From Rufibacter glacialis (GTDB taxonomy: Bacteria > Bacteroidota > Bacteroidia > Cytophagales > Hymenobacteraceae): a stretch of 64,000 nt of DNA. Location of the stretch: positions 62,001 through 126,000 of the forward strand of contig NZ_VKKZ01000021.1 of NCBI RefSeq assembly GCF_008271745.1. Direction: 5' to 3'. Below, in pieces: positions 1 to 7,335 of the stretch (position 1 is its first letter; every line of letters starts with the position of its first letter). The notes beneath the pieces were generated by a model. It was given only the letters and a program-made list of their open reading frames with translations, had not been told where the DNA came from and did not search any database. The position numbers and the translations under genes are program-made.

Positions 1-480
1 CATGCCGCCAGAAACGCCTCCGGCCAGAATGATGTTCTCATTGTTGGTATCCAGAGCCAAGGCGCGGGTACGCCCGCCAATGTTATAGGGCCCCCGGCTG
101 CTCCAGGTATAGGTGGCCAGCTGGCTATAGGGGTTCTTCTGCGAAAAAACCTGCTCTGTCGTTAAGATGCGGCTGGTGTAGGCCAACTCCAGCTCTCTGA
201 TGCCTTCCGGGATCTTGCCCGTGGCCGGGTCTTTGAGGCGGTCTACCTCATATTGCCACCGGGCCTGCGGGTTCTCTTTGGTACCAATGGCTCCTTTCTT
301 GTGCAAGCGGTGCAGCCGGGCCTGGTGCCCATTTTCCCGCAGGTCTTGCTCCACAGAGAAACTGGCCGCTTGGCGGGCTTTCATCATAGGCTGGGTGGCC
401 GCCAGATAAAAAAGCGCCCCAAAGAAAAGGAGCAAAGCGCATGACATTAAAAACTGCCGTTGCTGGGATATACGTTTCAT
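1..480 (-). CDS. N-terminal part of a secreted BNR/VPS10-type beta-propeller protein, cut by the window edge
   Basis: The gene runs off the left edge of the window, so only the first 160 codons are visible, with no stop. The ATG at 480 begins MKRISQQRQFLMSCALLLFF, a positively charged then hydrophobic N-terminus that fits a signal peptide or anchor. Around residues 127-160 the protein reads YTWSSRGPYNIGGRTRALAL followed by AGGVSGGM, the hallmark opening of the Bacteroidota family of large secreted proteins with sialidase/BNR-like propeller blades and usually a C-terminal type IX sorting domain. The propeller and sorting domain would lie outside the window. The family is clear from the N-terminal signature; substrate and role are unknown. 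Confidence 0.75.
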   Translation of the reverse strand, partial: MKRISQQRQFLMSCALLLFFGALFYLAATQPMMKARQAASFSVEQDLRENGHQARLHRLHKKGAIGTKENPQARWQYEVDRLKDPATGKIPEGIRELELAYTSRILTTEQVFSQKNPYSQLATYTWSSRGPYNIGGRTRALALDTNNENIILAGGVSGGM

Positions 481-555
481 GAGGTAAAGTCTGTCTTGGG
501 TAATAGGAGTTGTCTGTGTCTGTACTATCTGGCTACAACAGCCGCTTCAAAAAAT

Positions 556-1050
556 TCAATCCACCACGGTATAGGAACGGACAACCAAAGGATCACCCTC
601 GTTCAAAGAACCCCGTAATTCGGCCTTTATTTTTTTCCCGGCCGTTACGCCGGGCCTGCCCTCGACCGCTTTCACGGACATAGGGAAATGTACCCGCAGC
701 TTCTGGCCGGGAGCCAGGGTTTGCTCAAAAGCAGATCCGTAGCCCATGAGCTGCACCACCTGCACCTCTGCCTTACAGGGCGCCTGGCTGCAGGGCCCGT
801 TGCCGGCGGGGGCCAGATCAGGCAAGACCTTCACCACCAGCAGCACTACCCGGGCATGGTTGGGCGCCACGGGTTTCTCACCGGAGACCGGCGGCATTTC
901 CTGCCCTGGGTCTGGGGTAGCGTTCACCATATCCATCTCGTTTTCAGCTACTGGTGTCACGTTGCTCATGCGCTTGCAGGCAATCCCTCCCCACACCAGC
1001 AACACAAGTACCAGAAGCAATATTTTTGGGAGAGCACCATATCTACGCAT
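556..1050 (-). CDS. Hypothetical lipoprotein
   Basis: A 164-residue protein with a short basic N-terminus, a hydrophobic stretch and the lipobox-like WGGIAC at about residues 20-25, so it is probably lipidated on Cys25 and anchored in the envelope. The region after it is rich in Pro, Glu, Asp and Met and looks disordered. The C-terminal 110 residues include two nearby Cys residues (CSQAPC) and resemble no family I recognise. A consensus -7 box, TATATTTG, ends four bases before the ATG (see the separate entry), which supports this start and suggests a leaderless transcript. It is transcribed towards the beta-propeller gene but about 75 bases separate them. Confidence 0.65.
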   Translation of the reverse strand: MRRYGALPKILLLVLVLLVWGGIACKRMSNVTPVAENEMDMVNATPDPGQEMPPVSGEKPVAPNHARVVLLVVKVLPDLAPAGNGPCSQAPCKAEVQVVQLMGYGSAFEQTLAPGQKLRVHFPMSVKAVEGRPGVTAGKKIKAELRGSLNEGDPLVVRSYTVVD

Positions 1051-1054
1051 AAAA

Positions 1055-1062
1055 CAAATATA
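1055..1062 (-). promoter_or_regulatory. -7 promoter box (TATATTTG) of the lipoprotein gene, leaderless arrangement
   Basis: On the minus strand the box TATATTTG matches the Bacteroidota -7 consensus TAnnTTTG and is followed by exactly four bases (TTTT) and then the ATG at 1050. No clear TTTG -33 element is visible 19 bases upstream. With a -7 box in this position transcription would start at or next to the ATG. Confidence 0.5.
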
Positions 1063-1219
1063 CTCACAAAGTCCAGATTTTTAACGTGTTACTGCCATTA
1101 AATTAGAGGCCACCGAGCTTCCCGCACATATTTTCTTAAATAACTTAAAACCAGCAACCTTGGTTTTTGTTTTTGGTATAGAAGAACCATTACGTTTTAT
1201 CTATATTCACGTGAACTCC

Positions 1220-2032
1220 ATGAAAACAAACCAGCAGCCACCCTACTATAAGTGGCTGGCCCTGTCCTTTCTCTTCCTGCTTGCAGGCTGTGACCTTTTT
1301 GAATACCACCCCTACGCCGGCAACCTGGAGTTCAAGAACCTGACGCAAGAGAACGTAGCCCGAATCAAGGCCCTGGAAACCCAATACACCCCGCAGAAGC
1401 CGCTTAGGTTCGCCTTCACCTCAGACACCCAAGGTTTCTTTGCTGAGACCGAGGACATGGTCAAGGACATGAACACCCGCGACATCGCTTTTGTTCTCCA
1501 TGGCGGCGACCTCACCAACTACGCCTTCAAAGACGAATTTGAGCGCATGCACCGGGCCCTGGCCAAGCTGAGGGTGCCTTATGTGACCGTGATTGGGAAC
1601 CATGACTGCCTGGGCGACGGTGACAAGCTCTACAAGGAGATGTATGGTCCCCTGAACTACTCCTTCACCTTTGGGCCAAACAAATTCATTTTCCTGAACA
1701 CCAATTTCCTGGAGTTTGATGAGGCCGTGCCCGACGTAAGCTGGCTGGAAAAGGAACTACAGACGCCGGAAACCATCAGGAACAAGTTTGTGGTGGCCCA
1801 TATCATCCCCAACAACTCAGAAGCCAACAAAGCCAAGGAGCAAGCCTATGCCCAACTCATGCGGCAGTACAACGTGCGCCTTTCGCTGCACGGACATACG
1901 CACTCGCACCAGGTGAAGCAGCCCTACAACGACGGCATCACCTATGTAACGGCGGCGGCGGCCCTCAAGCGCAGCTATGTGCTGGTGACCGTGACCGGAG
2001 AGCAGGTAACCTTTGAAAAAATCGATTTTTAG
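1220..2032 (+). CDS. Metallophosphoesterase lipoprotein
   Basis: Calcineurin-like phosphoesterase of about 270 residues. I chose the ATG at 1220 because it gives a clean lipoprotein signal, KWLALSFLFLLAGC, with the lipidated Cys near residue 24. The metal-binding motifs appear in order: FTSDTQG (a variant of DxH, with Gln in place of the usual His), LHGGDLTNY, VIGNHDC and near the C-terminus SLHGHTHSHQ. The substrate cannot be told from sequence; family members hydrolyse phosphomonoesters, diesters or nucleotides. The next gene starts five bases after the stop, so the two are likely cotranscribed. The Gln in the first metal motif is a small deviation worth noting. Confidence 0.85.
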   Translation: MKTNQQPPYYKWLALSFLFLLAGCDLFEYHPYAGNLEFKNLTQENVARIKALETQYTPQKPLRFAFTSDTQGFFAETEDMVKDMNTRDIAFVLHGGDLTNYAFKDEFERMHRALAKLRVPYVTVIGNHDCLGDGDKLYKEMYGPLNYSFTFGPNKFIFLNTNFLEFDEAVPDVSWLEKELQTPETIRNKFVVAHIIPNNSEANKAKEQAYAQLMRQYNVRLSLHGHTHSHQVKQPYNDGITYVTAAAALKRSYVLVTVTGEQVTFEKIDF

Positions 2033-2037
2033 ACTTT

Positions 2038-2670
2038 ATGCGCGCGCTCTTTTTTACTTTTTGCCTGTTTTTCTGCCTCACTGGTTCTTTTACTTCCCAG
2101 GCACAGGAGGCGGTTCCTGACCAAGTTGCCTCAGACAAGGTAGACCGCCCCAAAAACAAATGGTATGCCCCTGATTACGTGGTGGCGCAGCATGCCGGCC
2201 TCATAGGGATTCTGGCGGCGGGCATTGGCTATGATTTCGGGAAGCACGACCGTACCAACGCTGAGCTTATGTATGGCTTCACGCCCAACTACGGTTTCAA
2301 GAACACCACCCACACCTTCACCACCCGGGTCTATTACCAGTCGCACCCCAAACCACTGTTCAAAGATGTCAAGATCAGCTGGATCAAGGCAGGCGCCGGT
2401 ATCAGCATGACCATTGGTGAGCAGTTTGAGACCTTTTTCCCAAAAAAGTACCCCGACGGCTATTACATCTGGCCTACCGCTACCCGCATTCTGCCCTTTG
2501 TGGGTTCTTCCCTGGGCCGCGAGTTCAAAGGCAGGAACCGCCCGGTGTACGGCGAGTTCTACGGCGAGATTGGTAGCAGCGAGGTCATGATCATTGACAA
2601 GTACCGCAACAAGGGCATCTCCATCCCAGACATCCTCAACCTGGCCATTGGCGTACGGGTTTCGCTGTAA
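2038..2670 (+). CDS. Hypothetical secreted or outer-membrane protein
   Basis: A 210-residue protein with a classical signal peptide (MRALFFTFCLFFCLTGSFTS, cleavage likely after SQA). The mature part has alternating polar and aromatic residues typical of small beta-barrel or periplasmic proteins: GIGYDFGKHDRTNAELMYGF, a TRVYYQSHPKPLF segment and a C-terminal LAIGVRVSL ending in an alternating hydrophobic strand, as often seen for outer-membrane barrels. It follows the phosphoesterase by five bases, suggesting an operon. I recognise no enzyme motif; an eight-stranded outer-membrane barrel is the best guess. Confidence 0.7.
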   Translation: MRALFFTFCLFFCLTGSFTSQAQEAVPDQVASDKVDRPKNKWYAPDYVVAQHAGLIGILAAGIGYDFGKHDRTNAELMYGFTPNYGFKNTTHTFTTRVYYQSHPKPLFKDVKISWIKAGAGISMTIGEQFETFFPKKYPDGYYIWPTATRILPFVGSSLGREFKGRNRPVYGEFYGEIGSSEVMIIDKYRNKGISIPDILNLAIGVRVSL

Positions 2671-2824
2671 TCCGTGTTGTTGCGGCAACCTGTTTTGGGC
2701 CTGTTTCAGAAAAAGCAGGCCCAAAGCCGCTTTTGAGGCAATGTCTTCTCCAGGGGCCAGCGCTGTAGGTTTCTAGCCAACAAACCCCGATTTTTGCGGC
2801 AGCTTTCCCTTCATGGATCTTGTT

Positions 2825-3352
2825 ATGGACTATAATTACCTCAAATCACTGCACATCATCTTCGTGGTTACTTGGTTTGCGGGCCTCTTCTACATTGTGC
2901 GGTTATTTGTGTATTACGCAGAAACGGCCCAGAAACCCGAACCCGAGAAAAGCATCCTGCAGAACCAGTTTGCGCTTATGCAGAAACGGCTGTGGTACGG
3001 CATCACATGGCCCTCGGCGGTGATCACAGTCATCATGGGCCTGAGCCTCCTGCACTACTACACCCCCATTCCTACTTGGCTCTGGATCAAGCTGGGCTTT
3101 GTAGCCGGACTGCTGGCCTATCACTTGTACTGCCATCGCATTTACAAGCAGCACCAACGCGGTGAGATCAAACAAAGCTCCACCGCGCTGCGCATCTGGA
3201 ACGAGGTGGCCACACTTTTCCTGGTAAGCATTGTTTTCCTGGTGGTTTTGAAAAACGGGCTTGATGCCACCTGGGGCGTACTAGGGTTCATCGGCTTGTC
3301 TGTCCTGCTCATGGTCGCTATTATGATCTACCGGAAACTGCGGAAAGCGTAA
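2825..3352 (+). CDS. hemJ: HemJ-type protoporphyrinogen IX oxidase (UPF0093/CopD-like membrane protein)
   Basis: A 175-residue integral membrane protein. The N-terminal signature YLKSLHIIFVVTWFAGLFYI followed by VRLFVYYAE is the HemJ hallmark, with the conserved His in the first membrane helix and the Arg soon after it. Four to five hydrophobic helices follow. HemJ oxidises protoporphyrinogen IX to protoporphyrin IX in the inner membrane in bacteria lacking HemY or HemG. The ATG at 2825 is favoured over an in-frame ATG 12 bases upstream because family members start within a few residues of YLKxLH. It converges on hemN, so two haem biosynthesis genes lie side by side with a repeat-filled spacer between them. 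Confidence 0.82.
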   Translation: MDYNYLKSLHIIFVVTWFAGLFYIVRLFVYYAETAQKPEPEKSILQNQFALMQKRLWYGITWPSAVITVIMGLSLLHYYTPIPTWLWIKLGFVAGLLAYHLYCHRIYKQHQRGEIKQSSTALRIWNEVATLFLVSIVFLVVLKNGLDATWGVLGFIGLSVLLMVAIMIYRKLRKA

Positions 3353-3530
3353 CGGTTTTTGACTTCCCAACTAGTGGACTTTTCTCCAGGGCTATTTATC
3401 CCCCAAAGGCGAGGCAATTCGTCCGCAAAATGGTTTTCTTATAGACTTTCCACTAGTACTGTTTACCGGCCAAAGGTCTTACTGCTATCCTTCAGCCACC
3501 ATTTTATCACGAGCCCTCGCCTACTGTCAC

Positions 3531-3625
3531 TCCTCCTGCCATCCTGAAAGGATCTTGTGGGCCAGCTGTGATTGCATTTACTACAACGCCTTTTTAGTTC
3601 GCTCACAAGATCTTTCCAAGATGAC
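3531..3625 (+). repeat. Dispersed imperfect-palindrome element, copy 1
   Basis: About 95 bases whose ends are inverted repeats of each other: CATCCTGAAAGGATCTTGTG near 3540 and the reverse complement-like CACAAGATCTTTCCAAGATG at the right end. The centre contains TTTACTACAAC. A second copy in opposite orientation lies at 6533-6628 and shares both ends and the centre. The structure resembles a non-autonomous mobile or REP-like element rather than a terminator. Confidence 0.7.
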
Positions 3626-3631
3626 AATAAA

Positions 3632-3683
3632 GAACAAGGGTTTAGGGTCTGATTTTCAGAAATCAGACCCTAAACCCTTGTTC
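3632..3683. repeat. Perfect 24-bp inverted repeat (hairpin)
   Basis: Left arm 3632-3655 (starts GAACAAGGGTTTAGGG) is exactly complementary to the right arm 3660-3683, with a four-base loop TCAG. It adjoins copy 1 of the dispersed palindrome and lies between convergent genes hemJ and hemN. It has no T-run, so a simple intrinsic terminator is a poor explanation. Confidence 0.9.
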
Positions 3684-3819
3684 TTACCACTAGTACATCG
3701 GTTTGCCTCGGAAATTCACTCCATCCTTACTCCTCCAAGGGAGAGGCTCTCTCAAAAGGATTTATCCTTCTAAAGACAATTGGTTGCCTTGAGCGCCATG
3801 GCTCCAGATTCCCAGATTA

Positions 3820-5217
3820 TCAGACCGCTTTGCTGAACATCGGCTGGGCCGAAGCATTATTTGTCCCTTTTTTCAGGTACAAGTCAAAGGCGGCGCAGAC
3901 GGAACGCAGGAACCGGAGACCGGTGGAAGTTAAAACCAACTCCTCTTTTCCTAGCTCTATCAACCCATCGGCGGCCAGGCTTTGCAATACGGGCTGCACC
4001 TGCTCCCGGATCAACTCGGCTCCGGGGCTGTGCTGCCAATTGGTTTTCCCGTTGCAGGCGATGTCCAGGATATGGCGGCGCATCTGTGCGTCTTCCTGAG
4101 TGAGCAGGTAACCTTTGAACAGCGGCCACTCGCCCATGGCCAGCAGCGCGTAGTATTCCTCTACGGTTTTCACGTTCTGAAGGTACCCACGGGACAAGTC
4201 ACTGATAGAGGACACGCCTAGGCCCACCATGAGATGCGTCTGGTTCGTGGTGTAACCCATGAAGTTCCGGTGCAGGCGGCCTTCGCGCTGCGCCACGCAC
4301 AGTTCCTCCTGGGGGAACGCAAAATGGTCCATGCCCACATCTTCATAGCCCGCTTCTGACAGCATGGTCTGGCCCAACGTGTAAAGTGCCAGTTTATCAG
4401 AATCTGAGGGTAAATCAGCCTCAGAGTAATGCCGCTGCGATTTCTCTTTCCAAGGCACGTGGGCGTACGAGTAATAGGCGATGCGGTCGGGTTTCAGGCC
4501 AATGACCTGCCGGAAGGTGTCTTCCATGCTGGCCGGGTTCTGGAACGGAAGGCCGTAGATGAGGTCATAGTTCACCGAGGTGTAGCCGATCTGACGGGCC
4601 AGTTGGGTAGCCTGCACCAGGTTCTCCAGCGGTTGCAGCCGGTTAATGGCTTTCTGCACTTTCTCAGACAGGTCCTGCACGCCGTAGCTTACCCGCCTGA
4701 ACCCCACGTCATAGAGCGCCTGCAAGTGTTGGGCGGTGGTGTTGTTGGGGTGGCCTTCAAAGCTGAATTCGTGCTGCGGGTGCACCTCGGCCTGGGCCAA
4801 AATTCCGTTGATCAAGTATTGCAGGTTCTCTGGGCTGAAGAACGTGGGAGTGCCGCCGCCCAGGTGGATTTCCCTGATAATGGGTTTCTGGGGGAACAGC
4901 GCCAGGTACTTGCCCCACTCCTGCAGCACCGCCTTGAGGTACACCGGCTCTACCCCGTGGTTTTTGGTAATGCGTTTGTTGCAGCCGCAATACGTGCACA
5001 GGCTCTCGCAGAACGGCAGGTGGATGTACAGACTGATGCCTTCCTGCTGGTTAGAGGCGCTGAATGTAGAGAGCAACACCTCTTGCCACTGCGCCACGGC
5101 GGGCAGACTGTTTCCCCAGAAGGGTACCGTAGGGTAACTGGTGTACCGGGGAACTGGCACGTTGTATTTTTTCACCAAATCAACGGCGGGTAGGCTGAGA
5201 GTCAGGCAGGTTTCCAT
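3820..5217 (-). CDS. hemN: Oxygen-independent coproporphyrinogen III oxidase
   Basis: A 465-residue radical SAM enzyme, the usual HemN length. The 4Fe-4S cluster motif is IHLPFCESLCTYCGC at residues 65-79, with Cys70, Cys74 and Cys77 as cluster ligands and the extra Cys79 typical of true HemN rather than HemW. Other family blocks are VPRYTSYPTVPFW near the N-terminus, EIHLGGGTPTFF, GVQDLSEKVQKAINR and MGLDHFA-like VGMDHFAFP. It decarboxylates coproporphyrinogen III to protoporphyrinogen IX without oxygen. HemJ next door would carry out the following step. The -7 box TAACTTTG ends four bases before this ATG, predicting a leaderless mRNA. Confidence 0.95.
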   Translation of the reverse strand: METCLTLSLPAVDLVKKYNVPVPRYTSYPTVPFWGNSLPAVAQWQEVLLSTFSASNQQEGISLYIHLPFCESLCTYCGCNKRITKNHGVEPVYLKAVLQEWGKYLALFPQKPIIREIHLGGGTPTFFSPENLQYLINGILAQAEVHPQHEFSFEGHPNNTTAQHLQALYDVGFRRVSYGVQDLSEKVQKAINRLQPLENLVQATQLARQIGYTSVNYDLIYGLPFQNPASMEDTFRQVIGLKPDRIAYYSYAHVPWKEKSQRHYSEADLPSDSDKLALYTLGQTMLSEAGYEDVGMDHFAFPQEELCVAQREGRLHRNFMGYTTNQTHLMVGLGVSSISDLSRGYLQNVKTVEEYYALLAMGEWPLFKGYLLTQEDAQMRRHILDIACNGKTNWQHSPGAELIREQVQPVLQSLAADGLIELGKEELVLTSTGLRFLRSVCAAFDLYLKKGTNNASAQPMFSKAV

Positions 5218-5221
5218 GGCA

Positions 5222-5229
5222 CAAAGTTA
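5222..5229 (-). promoter_or_regulatory. -7 promoter box (TAACTTTG) of hemN, leaderless arrangement
   Basis: A perfect TAnnTTTG box on the minus strand is followed by TGCC and then the hemN ATG at 5217. The spacing is the same four bases seen for the genes starting at 1050 and 47180. No TTTG -33 element is obvious at the canonical distance. Confidence 0.5.
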
Positions 5230-5466
5230 CCTTGGTCAAGGCCCACGGTAAGGGAGGCGCGTCATCTGGGGAGATGATCTTCATCAGTTTATCAGTTTGG
5301 TTAAGCACTTTGCTTTTGGCCTGTTTTCTGAAAAATCCTATAAAAGGAAACGGCCCTAAAAGGGCCGGCTCACTACAAACAACCAACATGAAGGCAGCTG
5401 TTGCCAGCCGCTTTATCTTTACCGTATGCGCCTGTGAAAGCACCAGGCCCCTACGCGTTATTCTAT

Positions 5467-5673
5467 CTAAAAGCCTTGTCTCTTCGCAGCACCTTCCAGC
5501 CACACCGCAGGCACTCTCTTTTTTCTCTCGCTTGTTTCTTCCTGGCACTTGGCCGCTGCTATCCCATGCACTTCCTGTGGTTCCCCGTCTACTTTGCAAG
5601 CCGGTGCTAAAACCGGCATGACCCAGTTGAGACAGCCCAAGGCCAGGAAAGAGGAAAGCAGAAAGAAACGCAT
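5467..5673 (-). CDS. Possible small secreted protein
   Basis: A 68-codon reading frame starting MRFFLLSSFLALGCLNWVMP, which looks like a signal peptide (or lipobox around ALGC), followed by a short hydrophilic tail with two Cys residues. The 5218-5963 stretch otherwise has no credible gene. Nothing in it matches a family I know and several other frames are open here, so it may be chance. The signal-like N-terminus and the AT-rich 40 bases upstream are the only support. Confidence 0.3.
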   Translation of the reverse strand: MRFFLLSSFLALGCLNWVMPVLAPACKVDGEPQEVHGIAAAKCQEETSERKKRVPAVWLEGAAKRQGF

Positions 5674-5807
5674 AACACCTACTTTAACAACTTTATATTC
5701 CTTGTTAATCAGTCTCTTATGCTAAAGACACTGCGTAACACAGGTGGTTGCACAGATTCTGAAAAATTTTACTGCATTTTCTATAATCCAAGCATCATAC
5801 CATTATT

Positions 5808-5832
5808 TAATTAATTGATAATCAATTAATTA
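5808..5832. repeat. AT-only palindrome
   Basis: Twelve-base arms TAATTAATTGAT and ATCAATTAATTA flank one central A, next to the terminator of the Cpn10 gene. Purpose unknown; AT-only palindromes also arise by chance in AT-rich spacers. Confidence 0.5.
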
Positions 5833-5854
5833 TAAAAAGCAAGCAAAATAAAAA

Positions 5855-5891
5855 TGTCCGCTTCCGAACAAATTTTATTCGGAAGCGGACA
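5855..5891 (-). terminator. Intrinsic terminator downstream of the Cpn10-like gene
   Basis: Fourteen-base perfect arms TGTCCGCTTCCGAA / TTCGGAAGCGGACA with a nine-base loop. On the minus strand the stem is followed by ATTTTTATTTT, a good T-tract, about 70 bases past the Cpn10 stop codon. Confidence 0.85.
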
Positions 5892-5963
5892 CGAAAGGGA
5901 AACTGGTTTGGCAAAAATCTATAAAAAGAGGCGCAAAAACACGCGCCTGCTCTCCGTTTTAGG

Positions 5964-6344
5964 CTATTCTTCTTCCCGCTCCAGGAGCAGCACCGAAGAC
6001 TGGGGCACAATGAAATACTTATCGCCCAGGTAATTGATTTCCACGGCGTCGCGCTGGAGATAGATGGCCAGATCCCCTTCACGGGCCTGTAGGGGGAGGT
6101 AGCGCACCTGCTCTTTTTCGTCCTGGTTCCAGATTTCGTCATCCAGGCCATAATCGGCGGGAATGGGGTACCCGGGACCAACGCGCATCACGTAGCCTTC
6201 CTGCACTTTCTCTTTCTCCTGCACCCCCGGCGGAAGAAACAAGCCGCTCTTGGTCTGCTCCTTCGTGCTCTTGGGCTTAATGAGCAAACGGTCTCCTACT
6301 ACAATCAGCTTCTGCAATTTATGGGCGGGTGAGTCTTTGCGCAT
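5964..6344 (-). CDS. GroES-like (Cpn10-family) co-chaperonin, orphan
   Basis: A 126-residue protein with the Cpn10 fold signature: LIVVGDRLLIKPKSTKEQTK, then SGLFLPPG in the mobile-loop position, EGYVMRVGPG, and a C-terminal VEINYLGDKYFIVPQSSVLL matching the end of GroES. True GroES is about 95 residues; the extra length is an insertion of some 25 residues between the middle strand and the last part (DYGLDDEIWNQDEKEQVRYL). No groEL is next to it. It may be an accessory co-chaperonin or a diverged protein using the fold for something else. A TATCTTTG -7 box lies 30 bases upstream and a strong terminator downstream, so it is a single-gene unit. Confidence 0.82.
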   Translation of the reverse strand: MRKDSPAHKLQKLIVVGDRLLIKPKSTKEQTKSGLFLPPGVQEKEKVQEGYVMRVGPGYPIPADYGLDDEIWNQDEKEQVRYLPLQAREGDLAIYLQRDAVEINYLGDKYFIVPQSSVLLLEREEE

Positions 6345-6373
6345 ATTGGTAAAGGTTAAAAGGTACTTCGGCG

Positions 6374-6381
6374 CAAAGATA
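6374..6381 (-). promoter_or_regulatory. -7 promoter box (TATCTTTG) of the Cpn10-like gene
   Basis: Perfect TAnnTTTG on the minus strand, 29 bases before the ATG at 6344, giving a leader of about 25 bases. A canonical -33 TTTG is not evident. Confidence 0.45.
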
Positions 6382-6532
6382 TAACATCAGGGAAAGTTTG
6401 ATGCCATAGAAAGGAACGGAGAGGTGCCGGATGTTTTTGGCTGTTTTGCAGAAAAGGGGAATTAAATGAATATCCGCAGCCGCAAGTTCAGCGCCTCCCT
6501 CCTTTTTTGTCATCTAACATTATTCTCCTCTA

Positions 6533-6628
6533 TCATGTTGGGAAGATCTTGTGGGCGTACTAGGAAAAGGTTGTAGTAAACGCTATTACCGTTCGCCCAT
6601 AAGATCCATTCAGGATGACAGGAGGTGA
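6533..6628 (-). repeat. Dispersed imperfect-palindrome element, copy 2
   Basis: Inverted relative to the copy at 3531-3625. Its reverse complement begins with TCATCCTGAATGGATCTTAT and ends with CACAAGATCTTCCCAACATG, and shares the central TTTACTACAAC. It lies directly beside the RAYT/REP unit but its sequence differs from the REP hairpins there. Confidence 0.7.
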
Positions 6629-6643
6629 GGGCAACATTCCTCT

Positions 6644-6704
6644 CCCGCAAGTTTAGCGATAGCGTAACTTGTGGGTAGCACTTCTGGAAGTTTATAAACT
6701 TCCA
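6644..6704 (+). repeat. REP-like double hairpin, left of the RAYT gene
   Basis: First hairpin 6644-6675 pairs CCCGCAAGTT with AACTTGTGGG around AGCGATAGC; second, 6685-6704, is the perfect palindrome TGGAAGTTTATAAACTTCCA, ending two bases before the RAYT stop codon. The same two-hairpin unit recurs inverted at 7266-7325 and directly at 7641-7700. Confidence 0.85.
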
Positions 6705-6706
6705 GA

Positions 6707-7255
6707 CTACTCCACCAATAACACCTCTACCAAGCCTTTCAGCCCGGCATAATCCCGGGCGCTGCTGTAGAGGTAATGCTCTGGCTCCTCTACCCAGCCT
6801 GCCACCACTGGGTTCTGGTGCAGGTATTCTAGCCGTTGCTCTACCATTACATTGCTGCTTAACTCAATAGGGTGGTTCTGTTGTTGCCAGAACTGATACT
6901 TCGTATTATTTGGGTTCTTTGTACCGGCCCGCTCAAACATCCAGAGCATCCATGCCCGACGGCTTTCCCGACTATTCTCTTCAATGGCTTTGGTCAGCTC
7001 TTTGGAAGTATGCCGTTTCAGGTCCCGCAGGATATTTTCTAATTTCTCTCCGGTTGAACCAATTATTAAATGCACATGATTGGACATCAGGCACCAGGCA
7101 TAAACCTCCAGGCCTTTGTGTTTGATGCAGAACTGAAGGCTTTCCACAAAGATATCTCTGTACTCCCTTCTGGTGAATACATCAATCCAGTTGACGGTGG
7201 CGAAAGAGACAAAGTAAAGGCTCTGCTGGTTTCTTACTTTGTAGCTGCGGCTCAT
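6707..7255 (-). CDS. REP-associated tyrosine transposase (RAYT, Y1/HUH family)
   Basis: A 182-residue single-domain Y1 transposase. It starts MSRSYKVRNQQSLYFVSFAT, the usual RAYT opening, carries the HUH-type motif MSNHVHLIIG with His60 and His62, and near the end has EYLHQNPVVAGWV with Tyr144 as the likely catalytic nucleophile, followed by YLYSSARDY. Such enzymes nick single-stranded DNA at small hairpins and are thought to spread REP sequences. Consistent with that, the gene sits between inverted copies of a double hairpin whose ends lie only 2 bases past its stop and about 10 bases before its start. GC content is lower than in the neighbouring genes, as expected for a mobile gene. Confidence 0.92.
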   Translation of the reverse strand: MSRSYKVRNQQSLYFVSFATVNWIDVFTRREYRDIFVESLQFCIKHKGLEVYAWCLMSNHVHLIIGSTGEKLENILRDLKRHTSKELTKAIEENSRESRRAWMLWMFERAGTKNPNNTKYQFWQQQNHPIELSSNVMVEQRLEYLHQNPVVAGWVEEPEHYLYSSARDYAGLKGLVEVLLVE

Positions 7256-7265
7256 GGGGAAGAGG

Positions 7266-7325
7266 TAAGTTTATAAACTTACTCCACTGGGTACCCTCAA
7301 GTTACGCTATCGCTAAACTTGCGGG
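7266..7325 (-). repeat. REP-like double hairpin, right of the RAYT gene (inverted)
   Basis: Mirror image of the left copy: the palindrome TAAGTTTATAAACTTA at 7266-7281, then at 7294-7325 a 32-base hairpin that differs from the reverse complement of the left copy at a single position. It lies between the RAYT start codon and the 3-prime end of the broken Imm27 gene. Confidence 0.85.
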
Positions 7326-7335
7326 AGGAGGGGGA

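Larger units (their letters stand above)
3353..3819. other. Intergenic repeat region between hemJ and hemN
   Basis: No credible gene is visible in these 467 bases. They hold a pair of ACTAGTGGA-type inverted nonamers near 3369 and 3447, one copy of a dispersed palindromic element (3531-3625) and a perfect 24-bp-arm hairpin (3632-3683). The two flanking genes converge here, so hairpins may also end transcription from both sides. Confidence 0.7.

Noticed and set aside
5180-5599. Open frame of 139 codons on the minus strand upstream of hemN
   Set aside because: It overlaps the hemN start, has no signal or domain and an irregular composition. The shorter signal-like frame 5467-5673 is a better but still weak candidate.
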